Below, in pieces: positions 37,984 through 46,435 of a DNA stretch of 64,000 bases (positions are counted from its first letter, which is position 1; every line of letters begins with the position of its first letter). This stretch comes from Saprospiraceae bacterium (lineage in GTDB: Bacteria > Bacteroidota > Bacteroidia > Chitinophagales > Saprospiraceae). The stretch is taken from contig JAIBCG010000002.1 of the NCBI GenBank assembly GCA_019694295.1, positions 54,271-118,270 on the forward strand, read 5' to 3'. The notes below the pieces were generated by a model. That model made no database searches. It was not told the origin of the DNA and saw only the letters and a program-made list of their open reading frames with translations. Made by a program: the position numbers and the translations under genes.

Positions 37984-40005
37984 TCAGAATTTGACAGACA
38001 TACCGGCATACAAACTTCGACCCCAGTGCAAAGCCTGTTGGTTGCTTACTTCAACATGGATACCGTTGATATTGTTGACCTGTAGTTGTCTGATGTTGAA
38101 GATGTTTTTTACGCCAAGATTGATGCGAAGCTTATTTTTCCACAATCTACCTGAAATACCCGAATTGAGCATTGACCAACTTTCTGTAAATCCTTCGGTG
38201 GTTTTGCCATTGTCGTTGTAGAAGAATGGAGTTTTTCCTGTCCATTTGTGCCAGATATTCAAGTCTAATTTTCCTTCAAAGAAGGTAAGTGTAAGATCAT
38301 TCACCCATTCAGGCGACCACAGGATTTTGCCTTTCGATACATCCACCTCGTCATTTATATTATTAAAGCCGGTGTTGACAATATCTGATCGAAAATTAAA
38401 GACATTTCGATATTTGTAAGTAATACCAGCTGTGCCACCAAGCGTTGTAAAATTATCCACATTACGGTATTCATAATGTACCGGACCAAGGGCAGTAAGA
38501 ACAATGCGGTCTGACATCCGGTTATAGAATCCGCTGATAGTGGCAGTAAGTTCGCTGTTGCGGTTTCTGATCAGGTCAAAACTGATTTCTGAACGAAGGT
38601 TAAGAGATTTTTCGGGTTTGAGCTGCGGATTGCCGGTGACATAGTGGTTTACATCTATAAATGAGAAGTAAAGTTCCTTAATAGCCGGTGAGCGGAAACC
38701 ATAAGCCCATGAAAATCTGATGTGCAAAGCGGGCTTTGGCTGCCAGTGAACCCAAGTAGAAGGTGTGATGGCTGTACCATATTTGTTGTTGATGGTAAGG
38801 CGAGCACCCGTCTGAGCAGTAAGATTAGAAAGTATCTTGTATTTGCCACTGCCGAATATTCCAAGATCATTGGTACTTGCCATACCTGTTTCACTCAGTG
38901 TAGTATCTGCCAGGCGAGTACCTGTACCTTGTTCGTAGTAATTTTCAATTCCGAAAATATATCCGAAATTCGTATTCCTTACATCATGTGCTACTGTTAA
39001 TCTTCCCAATACAGCTGTGGAGCTCGCAGTGTCCTGTAATCCTGTTAGTAGTTCATCTGTATTGCTTTGGAAATCATGTCTGTACGAATTCTTTATCCGA
39101 CTGAAAGTATTCCAGCTGGCTGTAGCCTGTATGAGCCTGTTGTGTTTTGTCCATTTTTCACCATGAAAACCAATTTCTTTTCTATTGGTAAAATAGTAAT
39201 CGTCAAAGGCATAAGGCTTAAACTGTGGTCGTTTCAGATCGCCCGGATTATCTACTTGCTCCTTCATGAACCCTACATTTACTCTCAGGTCGGTACGTTC
39301 GTTTGGGAGGAATCGGATTATTCCTTTGCCCGATAATTGCTGTTTGGGGTTCCAAAGCTGATCTCTGCCCATGCTTGTATCTGTAGCCGGTACGAATTGG
39401 AGGTAATTGGCGTTAGCCTGTGCAATCCATTTGCCTGAAGAATAGCCTGTACCTGCCGCCAATTGTCTGAATCCGTTGTTTTCGTATTGGCTGCTGATAT
39501 TTCCTTCAAATTTTGCTATTTGGCTTTTCTTTGTAATGATATTGATAACGCCACCTGATGCATCTGACCCATAGAGCAAGGATTGAGCTCCTTCTATGAT
39601 TTCGACTTTCTGAATGGCATTGAGTGGTATTTGTCCTGCATCAATATTTCCATTCAGGCGCCCAACTACGGGTACACCGTCAATCAGAATTTTCAGATTT
39701 TCACCTTTGAGTGCGTTGATGCTGATGACACTACCCAATATCGGGTCTTGTGACAACCTGATATTGGGCTCTGTCTGTAATAATTCATACAAGCTGAGTA
39801 CCAAACGTTGTTCTATAGTTCTGCTAGTAAGTATTTTTACTGAATTAACAGTCTGCCTTATATCCGTAGGTGCATATTGAGCAGTAATGACTACCTGGTC
39901 AAGATCTTTTCCCAAGATGGTAGAGTCGGACTGCGCAAAAAGCGGTAACAGAGCAATATGTGTCAGCAGAAGACTGCTTAGAACAGTAAAAAACGATTTT
40001 TTCAA
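37984..40005 (-). CDS. TonB-dependent outer-membrane receptor, probably for heme
   Basis: 673 residues. A signal peptide (cleavage near A24) is followed by a plug domain (about 35-165: VVITAQYAPTDIRQTV, DGVPVVGRLNGNIDAGQIPL, SLLYGSDASGGVINIITKK) and a 22-strand barrel ending in aromatic MSVKF. The barrel contains YGFRSPAIKELYF and GNPQLKPE, which resemble the FRAP and NPNL boxes of heme receptors of the HmuR type. It lies 18 bp downstream of a secreted HmuY-like protein in the same operon, which supports heme as substrate. No carboxypeptidase-regulatory domain is present, so it is not a SusC-type receptor. Confidence 0.88.
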   Translation of the reverse strand: MKKSFFTVLSSLLLTHIALLPLFAQSDSTILGKDLDQVVITAQYAPTDIRQTVNSVKILTSRTIEQRLVLSLYELLQTEPNIRLSQDPILGSVISINALKGENLKILIDGVPVVGRLNGNIDAGQIPLNAIQKVEIIEGAQSLLYGSDASGGVINIITKKSQIAKFEGNISSQYENNGFRQLAAGTGYSSGKWIAQANANYLQFVPATDTSMGRDQLWNPKQQLSGKGIIRFLPNERTDLRVNVGFMKEQVDNPGDLKRPQFKPYAFDDYYFTNRKEIGFHGEKWTKHNRLIQATASWNTFSRIKNSYRHDFQSNTDELLTGLQDTASSTAVLGRLTVAHDVRNTNFGYIFGIENYYEQGTGTRLADTTLSETGMASTNDLGIFGSGKYKILSNLTAQTGARLTINNKYGTAITPSTWVHWQPKPALHIRFSWAYGFRSPAIKELYFSFIDVNHYVTGNPQLKPEKSLNLRSEISFDLIRNRNSELTATISGFYNRMSDRIVLTALGPVHYEYRNVDNFTTLGGTAGITYKYRNVFNFRSDIVNTGFNNINDEVDVSKGKILWSPEWVNDLTLTFFEGKLDLNIWHKWTGKTPFFYNDNGKTTEGFTESWSMLNSGISGRLWKNKLRINLGVKNIFNIRQLQVNNINGIHVEVSNQQALHWGRSLYAGMSVKF

Positions 40006-40023
40006 ACCTGTAGGCGTATGTGA

Positions 40024-41316
40024 TTAATATTTGATGATTTTTTCTGCCAATGTGCCGTTGCTGTTGCTTACACGTACTAGATATGCACCCGAAGCAAGGT
40101 TGGAGGTATCCAGCTTAAGTACATTCCAGCCTTCTGTTGCATTTACTTTTGTACTCATTACAGGTCTGCCTGCCAGGTCAGTGACTACAACATCATATTG
40201 ATAATCATATAACTGTGCTACATCAAGAGAAATAATCAGTTCGTTTTGTATCGGGTTAGGGTAGAAGCTTAGCTTTGTGCCTTTCAGATCATGAGTTGAA
40301 GTTGGATTGCCAAGGGAATATTTTTGAAGTGTGGCTGTCCCGGTGGCGCTACCTTCGAAATCAACTATGGCCAGCTTCCAAACATTGTTGTCGGGCAATT
40401 TGACGAAAAATGCACGATCCGTAGCAAGTGTCCAACTTGTACCCACGAGCGTTTTCCAGTCATAACCAATCTGGTCAATCTTTTGCGAGAAACTGTTCAG
40501 ATATGGGTCAACGCTTACTGTCTCAGGATTGACACCTTTGGCAACTGCTGTCTGTACACCAGGTGCAGTCAATATGCCTGTGACGGTGTACCATTGCTGA
40601 ATGGTGCCGTTAGGGTCTGTTGCCCATGACACATACCGGCCCCAGAAAAGATCAAAGCCTCCTTGTGGCAAAATGTCCACAATTTTATCATCCGTAAATG
40701 TGTAGTAAATGAACTTTTGGCCTGCGTTATCCTTGGTTTTGCTGAAGGTTTTGGTTTTTTCATTTTGACCGTCAATATCTGCATATCTGATAACATAATC
40801 AGTACCATTCAACGCTTCGACCATCAGTTTAATGTATTTACCGCTTCTGAGTTTTAGTACGAATACTTTTGTTCCGGTAACGGAATGTGTGGCAGGATTG
40901 TATGCGCCCCAACCATAGTCGAACGCATTCGTAGTGTCTTTGAGTGCATTGAAGGCTCCATCATTCCATGAGGCTTTACTGTTGTACAATTTTGCACCTT
41001 TTATAATCTGGTCAAGGTCAAATGAGGCATTGAAATCTGAGTTTCCGGTGTAGTAGAGTTCTGTTTGAGGAACGTTTTCACCCTGAATGCTGGCGGAAGA
41101 TTCGTTGATAAGGATACCAGCATCCTGAAAACCGAAAGCAGTAAATGCAATATCCCAGGCATCATTGTTCACCTGTTTTTCTGTACCTGCTGCTAATTGT
41201 ACATAGCTTTGGTATTTATATCCAGCGCCGCAGCTTATTTCCTGAAATTCTTGTGCAGAAAGGCTGATAACAGAAATAATGAGAATGGACAGTGTAAGTG
41301 TAAATTGTCTGATCAT
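40024..41316 (-). CDS. HmuY-like heme-binding protein with T9SS type A sorting domain
   Basis: 430 residues. The type I signal peptide (MIRQFTLTLSILIISVISLSA) has no lipobox. The HmuY-like region (about 25-340) contains the family patterns NNDAWDIAFTAFG, LINESSAS, KVFVLKLRSGKYIKLMVEAL and AFFVKLPDNNVWKLAIVDFEG. The last ~75 residues form a T9SS type A sorting domain (LSFYPNPIQNELII, LKLDTSNLASGAYLVRV, ending EKIIKY). P. gingivalis HmuY is a lipoprotein; here the likely hemophore is a T9SS cargo. It is the first gene of an operon with the TonB receptor, behind an exact -7 box. Confidence 0.85.
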   Translation of the reverse strand: MIRQFTLTLSILIISVISLSAQEFQEISCGAGYKYQSYVQLAAGTEKQVNNDAWDIAFTAFGFQDAGILINESSASIQGENVPQTELYYTGNSDFNASFDLDQIIKGAKLYNSKASWNDGAFNALKDTTNAFDYGWGAYNPATHSVTGTKVFVLKLRSGKYIKLMVEALNGTDYVIRYADIDGQNEKTKTFSKTKDNAGQKFIYYTFTDDKIVDILPQGGFDLFWGRYVSWATDPNGTIQQWYTVTGILTAPGVQTAVAKGVNPETVSVDPYLNSFSQKIDQIGYDWKTLVGTSWTLATDRAFFVKLPDNNVWKLAIVDFEGSATGTATLQKYSLGNPTSTHDLKGTKLSFYPNPIQNELIISLDVAQLYDYQYDVVVTDLAGRPVMSTKVNATEGWNVLKLDTSNLASGAYLVRVSNSNGTLAEKIIKY

Positions 41317-41623
41317 CTTGAATTTGTTTTATTTTTTAATAAAATATAGCGCAAAGATATTTGGAAGCAAAGCAGGCGACACATTTTTATCTGTCAAACT
41401 TGTGTCATAAATGTATTGCCGTATGTATTGGCCGGAATTTTTATCAAATCAATTTTCTCAGACTAAGATGCTTTATCTGGGTTTAAGAAAATTTCAACTG
41501 AATGAAAAACAATTTTCCTGATTCAAAGGTTAATTAGCTCTAAAGGCAGGAGTTAATATTTGAATGGAACCCTGTTAGAGATGCATTTTAAGATAACAAA
41601 ATCAGGCATAAAGCGATAAAAGA
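41317..41623. other. 307-bp divergent intergenic region of the heme locus
   Basis: A/T-rich spacer between the HmuY-like gene (minus) and the PepSY protein (plus). It holds the minus-strand -7 box at 41352-41359. A stretch at about 41437-41487 loosely resembles the right half of the ~100-bp repeat found at 50128 and 57014. No clear plus-strand promoter was identified. Confidence 0.5.
41352..41359 (-). promoter_or_regulatory. -7 promoter element for the heme-uptake operon
   Basis: TATCTTTG on the minus strand matches TAnnTTTG exactly, 35 bp upstream of the HmuY-like ATG. I saw no classic Fur-type palindrome beside it. Confidence 0.55.
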
Positions 41624-42190
41624 ATGGCAGAAAAGCAAAACCGACAAAGACAAGCAAGAATACTACGAGACTTCCGCAAAATACATCGCTGGACAGGTGC
41701 ATTGCTATTTGTATTTTTCTTCATTATTTCTGTTACAGGTCTGCTTCTTGGCTGGAAAAAGCATAGCAACGGCATATTACTTGCCAAAACACACAAGGGT
41801 ACCTCCACAAATCTGGCAAATTGGCTCCCGCTTGACAGTCTCCATAAGCGAGCATGTTATCATCTGCATAAGGAAGTGTCACCGGGTCTTTCCTTAAAAC
41901 TTAACAGAATCGATGTGCGCAAGGACAAAGGCACTGTTAAATTTGTGTTTGATGAGCATTATTGGGGAATACAGCTTGATGGTGCAACAGGTGGCTTGCT
42001 GCATGTGGAACAGAGACGAGCAGATTTTCTGGAACAGATACACGATGGTTCTATACTGGATCATTACCTGGGTACATCTAATGGCCAAATTAAGCTTGTT
42101 TACACTACAATAATGGGGTTGGCGTTGCTTATTTTTACGGTTACCGGCTTCTGGTTGTGGTATGGGCCAAAAAGAATGCGTAAAACTTGA
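41624..42190 (+). CDS. PepSY-associated transmembrane protein
   Basis: 188 residues. The N-terminal RKIHRWTGALLFVFFFIISVTG block (about 16-37) is the typical start of PepSY-associated membrane proteins, which often accompany iron or siderophore uptake genes. A second membrane helix near the C-terminus (about 161-182) ends in WLWYGPKR. A short soluble, probably periplasmic, segment lies between them. It is smaller than the four-helix members of the family. The divergent arrangement with the HmuY-like/TonB receptor operon suggests a role in heme or iron handling. Confidence 0.8.
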   Translation: MAEKQNRQRQARILRDFRKIHRWTGALLFVFFFIISVTGLLLGWKKHSNGILLAKTHKGTSTNLANWLPLDSLHKRACYHLHKEVSPGLSLKLNRIDVRKDKGTVKFVFDEHYWGIQLDGATGGLLHVEQRRADFLEQIHDGSILDHYLGTSNGQIKLVYTTIMGLALLIFTVTGFWLWYGPKRMRKT

Positions 42191-42306
42191 CAGATTTAGT
42201 CAATTTAAAAAAAATAAACAAAAAATTATATATACATAAAATAATGTAAATCAATATTTTAAGTAAAATGATACGTCATGTATTTAAAAGCCGATAAAGC
42301 ATATTC

Positions 42307-42337
42307 TATCAAAATGGGCAGTTCGGCCCATTTGATA
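42307..42337 (+). promoter_or_regulatory. strong hairpin between the PepSY and DUF6252 genes
   Basis: TATCAAAATGGGC pairs with GCCCATTTGATA around a 6-base loop, 12 pairs with one bulged A. It has no T-run after it and lies just upstream of the candidate -7 box at 42354. It could be a terminator of the PepSY gene, an mRNA-stabilising stem or an operator. Confidence 0.5.
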
Positions 42338-42353
42338 AATACTTGAGATGAGG

Positions 42354-42361
42354 CAATTTTG
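42354..42361 (+). promoter_or_regulatory. candidate -7 element for the DUF6252 lipoprotein gene
   Basis: CAATTTTG has one mismatch to TAnnTTTG and lies 20 bp upstream of the ATG at 42382. Confidence 0.35.
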
Positions 42362-42381
42362 GGAAAAATTAATCTAAAACA

Positions 42382-42939
42382 ATGATGAAACAATCCCAAT
42401 TTTTGAAAATTGCCGTACTGGCACTGATGGTCATTTTTGCAGCTTGCAAAAAAGATGAAACGAATAACCCGACACCATCCGGTGGTCCTTTTGTAGCAAA
42501 AGTAGATGGTACGGCATTTCCCACAACAGACGCTAAGTTAACGAAGGCAAAATACCTTTCTGCTACAAAGACTCTTCAAATCATTGGACAACCGTCTGAC
42601 CAGAAAGAAGGTATAATATTAACCCTGTTAAACTTCGACAGTGGGTTTACTTCCTGGAAACCGGGTACATACAGCTTTGACCCAACGAACATTACTGCAG
42701 GCAAGTATCTGGCAAGTGCAGAATACAATAAATGGAACGGCAGCGGGTACGACCAGTGGTTCAATAATTGGGACAATGACAAGACCGGGCAGATAATCAT
42801 CGAGTCCATAACTGACACACATGTTAAAGGGACATTTTTATTTAATGCAGAAAAGAAGCTCCCTAATGGAAGTTCCGACCCTACAAATGTAAAGAAGATT
42901 ACAGAAGGTGCATTTGACCTGGATATCACCAAGCTGTAG
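42382..42939 (+). CDS. DUF6252-type lipoprotein
   Basis: 185 residues. The signal peptide ends in a lipobox (IFAACKKDE, Cys22), so it is a predicted lipoprotein. The globular part (GGPFVAKVDGTAFPTTDAKLT, WKPGTYSF, and a C-terminal KGTFLFNAEKK with KKITEGAFDLDI) resembles the DUF6252 family of Bacteroidota lipoproteins, whose function is unknown. It is flanked by its own candidate promoter and terminator, so it is probably monocistronic. Confidence 0.75.
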   Translation: MMKQSQFLKIAVLALMVIFAACKKDETNNPTPSGGPFVAKVDGTAFPTTDAKLTKAKYLSATKTLQIIGQPSDQKEGIILTLLNFDSGFTSWKPGTYSFDPTNITAGKYLASAEYNKWNGSGYDQWFNNWDNDKTGQIIIESITDTHVKGTFLFNAEKKLPNGSSDPTNVKKITEGAFDLDITKL

Positions 42940-42982
42940 GTACTTTTTTTACTTTTGCATACTTTCATATTACAAACAACAG

Positions 42983-43016
42983 AAGGCTGCCATCAACTGG
43001 TGGCCTTATTATTTTA
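42983..43016 (+). terminator. terminator after the DUF6252 lipoprotein gene
   Basis: AAGGC at 42983-42987 pairs with GCCTT at 43003-43007, with inner CCA/TGG pairs, followed by an A/T-rich tail. Confidence 0.6.
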
Positions 43017-43057
43017 TGGATAAAAGTCGTATAGATTGTACTTAAAATATATTTTCT

Positions 43058-44176
43058 TTAAAAAAGTTTCAACAGTACTTCGATGACTTTGTCCAATTCT
43101 TGTATGGTGTTATGATGTGAAAATGAGAATCTTACCGTCTTTCGATCGTGCGGTTCTCCAATGTAGTCAAGCACACCTGACTTGGTCTCTACGCCCGAGC
43201 TACAGGCACTGCCACCTGATGCTGCTATCCCGTTGATATCGAGGTTCATCAGCAACATTTCGTTGCGTGGTGAGGGTGGAAAAGAGACGCTCAATATTTT
43301 CGGTAAAAAGTGCTCTGCATAACCATTTATATAGGTTCCGGGAATGTCGGAAAGGATTCTGAACTGAAGGTATTCACGGAGATTTTTAATTTTCTCTTGG
43401 AATGATGGCATATTGGCAAGCGTGTACTCAAGAGCAGCAGCCATACCGGCAATACCGATGATATTTTCTGTACCCGAACGCATATTTCGCTCCTGCGACC
43501 CACCCAGTAGAAGCGGCTCGATATTGACATCTGCATTCATATATACGAAGCCGGCGCCTTTGGGGCCATAAAATTTATGAGCTGAACCAATGATGAAGTC
43601 AAATTTTGTTTTTTCTACATCGATGGGTAGATGGCCGATGGTCTGTGTCGTATCGGAAAAAAAGTATGCCTTATTTTCTCTGCAAAGGCTTGATATTTTG
43701 TCCAGATCGTTGAGTGTGCCTATTTCATTGTTGGCATGCATGAGCGCAACAAGGGCTTTGGCATCATCTGAAGATAGGAGCGTTTCGAGCTGTTCGTAGT
43801 CGATGCTTCCGTTTTTATGGACGTTCAGATAGACTACTTCTATGCCATTTCTGCTATGCTTTTCAAGTGGGTGTAATACACAATGGTGTTCGATGGGTGA
43901 TGAAATGATCCTTTTGACACCCAGGTTGCGGACAGCGCCTTCAAAAATCATATTGGCTGCTTCGGTACTGCATGAGGTGAAGAAAATCTCGCCAACCGAT
44001 GCCTTCAGCGCGTTTGCAATGGTTTTTCTGGCACCCTCTATGACAGTACGTGCCAGTCTTCCTTCCGCATGTATTGAACTTGGGTTGCCGTTTACATCGT
44101 CCATTATACGAATCATTTCAGCGCGAGCAGCGGCACATATAGGTGTAGTGGCTGCATTGTCAAGGTAGATTCTCAT
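43058..44176 (-). CDS. cysteine desulfurase (NifS/IscS family)
   Basis: PLP enzyme that takes sulfur from cysteine for Fe-S clusters or thiolation. The N-terminal IYLDNAATTP is at 3-12, the PLP lysine is K201 in SAHKFYGPKGAGF, the cofactor-binding SPIEHH at about 93-98, and the catalytic Cys is C325 in GGSACSSG. Size (372) and the active-site loop fit the IscS/NifS-like group I. The gene is 6 bp downstream of glmM in the same unit. Confidence 0.93.
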   Translation of the reverse strand: MRIYLDNAATTPICAAARAEMIRIMDDVNGNPSSIHAEGRLARTVIEGARKTIANALKASVGEIFFTSCSTEAANMIFEGAVRNLGVKRIISSPIEHHCVLHPLEKHSRNGIEVVYLNVHKNGSIDYEQLETLLSSDDAKALVALMHANNEIGTLNDLDKISSLCRENKAYFFSDTTQTIGHLPIDVEKTKFDFIIGSAHKFYGPKGAGFVYMNADVNIEPLLLGGSQERNMRSGTENIIGIAGMAAALEYTLANMPSFQEKIKNLREYLQFRILSDIPGTYINGYAEHFLPKILSVSFPPSPRNEMLLMNLDINGIAASGGSACSSGVETKSGVLDYIGEPHDRKTVRFSFSHHNTIQELDKVIEVLLKLF

Positions 44177-44182
44177 AGTAGG

Positions 44183-45568
44183 TCAATGGATATTGCAGAT
44201 TCTTTTGATTTCATTCATCACATTGCCTGCCAGGGCATCTGCTTTTTCGGCAGTTTCGCTTTCGGCGTAAATGCGAATAATGGGTTCGGTATTGGATTTT
44301 CTCAGATGAACCCAATTATTGTCGAATTCAATTTTTACACCATCTTCTGTATTTATCGGGTTATTTTTGTATGATTGCTGAATGTCGTTTAGTAATTGAT
44401 CGACATTGATATCTTTGGTAAGTTCGATTTTGTTTTTTGAAATAAAATAATCCGGGTATGTTTTTCGTAGTTGTGAAATGGTTAAACCGGATTGGGCGAG
44501 TCTGGAGAGAACCAGAGCGATTCCGACGAGTGCATCGCGTCCGTAATGGAGGGCCGGATAGATGACACCACCGTTACCTTCGCCACCTATCACGGCATTT
44601 ATTTCCTTCATTTTTGTCACCACATTTACTTCACCGACGGCGGCAGGCTGGTAGATACCACCCGATTTTTCGGTAATATCGCGAAGGGCTCGCGTAGAAG
44701 ACATATTCGAGACCGTATTGCCGGGACGAAGAGATAAGATATGGTCAGCAGCAGCCACGAGTGTGTATTCTTCGCCAAAAAGAGTACCGTCTTCGCATAC
44801 GAAAGCAAGTCTGTCCACATCCGGGTCAACTACTATACCCAGATCGGCTTTTTCGGCGAGGACTTTTTCACGGATCTGGCTGAGATGCTCTGGAAGCGGC
44901 TCAGGATTATGGGCAAAATTACCGGTTATTTCGCCGTTGAGGACGATGGTCGTACAACCAAGTTGGTCAAGCAAGGCCGGTACAGCAATAGCACCTGTTG
45001 AGTTGATGGCATCCAGCACTATTTTGTATTTTTTCTGTTTGATTTTTTCTGAGAATACAGATTCGAGTGCAAGTATCTGTTCAACATGCTTATGAATATA
45101 GGAATCATCTTTGTGACAAACACCAAGATTGTTTACACCGACAAACTCGATATTACCTTCGTCGATGAGCTGTAAGACCATTTCGCCGTCTTTGGCAGAG
45201 ATAAATTCGCCTTTGCTGTTCAGAAATTTAAGGGCATTCCAGTGTGCGGGATTGTGGCTGGCAGTCAATATGATGCCACCACCGGCTTGTTCTAGCGGAA
45301 CGGCTATTTCTACAGTAGGTGTAGTGGACAGGCCAAGGTCAATCACTTCGATGCCAAGTGCTTGCAAAGTATTTATTACAAGAGAAGAAACCATTTGGCC
45401 GGATATTCTGCCATCTCTTCCTACCACAATTTTCCGGATACCTGAGTTTCGGATGGTCCAGGTGCCGAAAGCTGCAGCACATTCAACAATATCAATGGGA
45501 GTGAGGTTATCTCCTTTTTTACCGCCTATGGTTCCGCGGATACCTGAAATAGATTTTATTAAAGTCAC
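44183..45568 (-). CDS. glmM: phosphoglucosamine mutase / phosphohexomutase
   Basis: Alpha-D-phosphohexomutase. The phosphoserine loop TASHNPAHWN has S104, the metal-binding loop is DPDVDRLAF (about 241-249), the sugar-specificity loop is GEGNGGVIYP (about 324-333), and the phosphate-binding RKSNTEPIIRIYAE lies at the C-terminus. The 461-residue length and the motif set favour conversion of GlcN-6-P to GlcN-1-P for cell-wall synthesis; a general phosphomannomutase/phosphoglucomutase role cannot be excluded. It heads a two-gene unit with cysteine desulfurase. Confidence 0.9.
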   Translation of the reverse strand: MTLIKSISGIRGTIGGKKGDNLTPIDIVECAAAFGTWTIRNSGIRKIVVGRDGRISGQMVSSLVINTLQALGIEVIDLGLSTTPTVEIAVPLEQAGGGIILTASHNPAHWNALKFLNSKGEFISAKDGEMVLQLIDEGNIEFVGVNNLGVCHKDDSYIHKHVEQILALESVFSEKIKQKKYKIVLDAINSTGAIAVPALLDQLGCTTIVLNGEITGNFAHNPEPLPEHLSQIREKVLAEKADLGIVVDPDVDRLAFVCEDGTLFGEEYTLVAAADHILSLRPGNTVSNMSSTRALRDITEKSGGIYQPAAVGEVNVVTKMKEINAVIGGEGNGGVIYPALHYGRDALVGIALVLSRLAQSGLTISQLRKTYPDYFISKNKIELTKDINVDQLLNDIQQSYKNNPINTEDGVKIEFDNNWVHLRKSNTEPIIRIYAESETAEKADALAGNVMNEIKRICNIH

Positions 45569-45582
45569 AATATAATTTTTTA

Positions 45583-45590
45583 TAACTTTG
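45583..45590 (+). promoter_or_regulatory. -7 element for the methyltransferase-PAP2-ZIP unit
   Basis: TAACTTTG matches TAnnTTTG exactly. It directly abuts the minus-strand -7 box of glmM. The leader to the ATG at 45675 would be about 78 nt and carries a hairpin. Confidence 0.5.
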
Positions 45591-45598
45591 CAAAAATA
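45591..45598 (-). promoter_or_regulatory. -7 element for glmM
   Basis: TATTTTTG on the minus strand matches TAnnTTTG exactly, 23 bp upstream of the glmM ATG and adjacent to the plus-strand box. Confidence 0.55.
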
Positions 45599-45622
45599 CT
45601 TAAATGTTTGAATGCGGAGGTT

Positions 45623-45643
45623 GATTTATTGAAGGAATAAATC
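45623..45643 (+). promoter_or_regulatory. hairpin in the methyltransferase mRNA leader
   Basis: GATTTATT at 45623-45630 pairs perfectly with AATAAATC at 45636-45643 around a GAAGG loop, 31 bp before the start codon. It is A/T-rich and therefore weak, and its role is unknown. Confidence 0.35.
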
Positions 45644-45674
45644 TCATGCAAAAAATGTAGTTTAATAAGAGGTA

Positions 45675-46409
45675 ATGCAACAAAAAGAGTGGTTTTCATC
45701 GTGGTTTGATACGAAGTATTACACACTGCTGTATCGCAATCGCAATGACGACGAAGCCAAAGAGTTTGTCCGTCAGTTGATGAAATATTATAAGCCTAAG
45801 AAAAATACGGAGATGTTGGATATGGGCTGTGGCAGAGGTCGTTTTGCGAGATTCCTTCACGAGTATGAAATGAAGGTAACAGGAATGGACATTTCACCTC
45901 AACTCATCAAAAAGGCTACGGTAGCGTCACCATCCGAAATAGAGTTCGTGGCTCATGATATCAGAAAGCCATTTGGAAAATTGGAATACGATTTTATTTT
46001 TTCATTTTTTACAAGTTTCGGATATTTTGACACAGATGAAGAGCATTTGTTAACCCTTCAGAATGTATATGAGGCATTGAAGATTCATGGTATTTTTCTG
46101 ATAGATTATCTGAATGCAGACAGGATTTCACTCAATTTGCCACAGAAAAGCGAAGTGACGATCGAAAATATAAATTTCAGCCTACACAAATACTTCAAAA
46201 ATGGTTATTTTGTAAAAGAAATACAGGTGGATGATCATGGCAGGATATACAATTATGTTGAAAAGGTGAGGGCATTTTCTTTACGCGACTTTAAAAATCT
46301 TTTTAGTAGGTTAGGTCTTCAGATAACGGCTTGCTTTGGTGATTATGATCTGAGCAGTTTTGATATACTACAGTCAAGGAGACTGATTATAGCATGTGTC
46401 AAACGGTGA
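45675..46409 (+). CDS. class I SAM-dependent methyltransferase
   Basis: 244 residues. The SAM-binding motif MLDMGCGRGRFARFL is at 47-61, the acidic loop GMDIS ends motif II near residue 76, and the HDIRKPFG / DFIFSFFTSFGYF segments follow as motifs III-IV. The substrate is unknown. It is the first gene of a plus-strand unit with the PAP2 and ZIP genes, 26 bp upstream of the PAP2 gene. Confidence 0.85.
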   Translation: MQQKEWFSSWFDTKYYTLLYRNRNDDEAKEFVRQLMKYYKPKKNTEMLDMGCGRGRFARFLHEYEMKVTGMDISPQLIKKATVASPSEIEFVAHDIRKPFGKLEYDFIFSFFTSFGYFDTDEEHLLTLQNVYEALKIHGIFLIDYLNADRISLNLPQKSEVTIENINFSLHKYFKNGYFVKEIQVDDHGRIYNYVEKVRAFSLRDFKNLFSRLGLQITACFGDYDLSSFDILQSRRLIIACVKR

Positions 46410-46435
46410 GGCGTAAATAAATCGGTAGCATACTT

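Noticed and set aside
41317..41623. Search for a Fur-type box at the heme locus
   Set aside because: No palindrome resembling the GATAATGATAATCATTATC pattern was found; regulation by iron remains an inference only.
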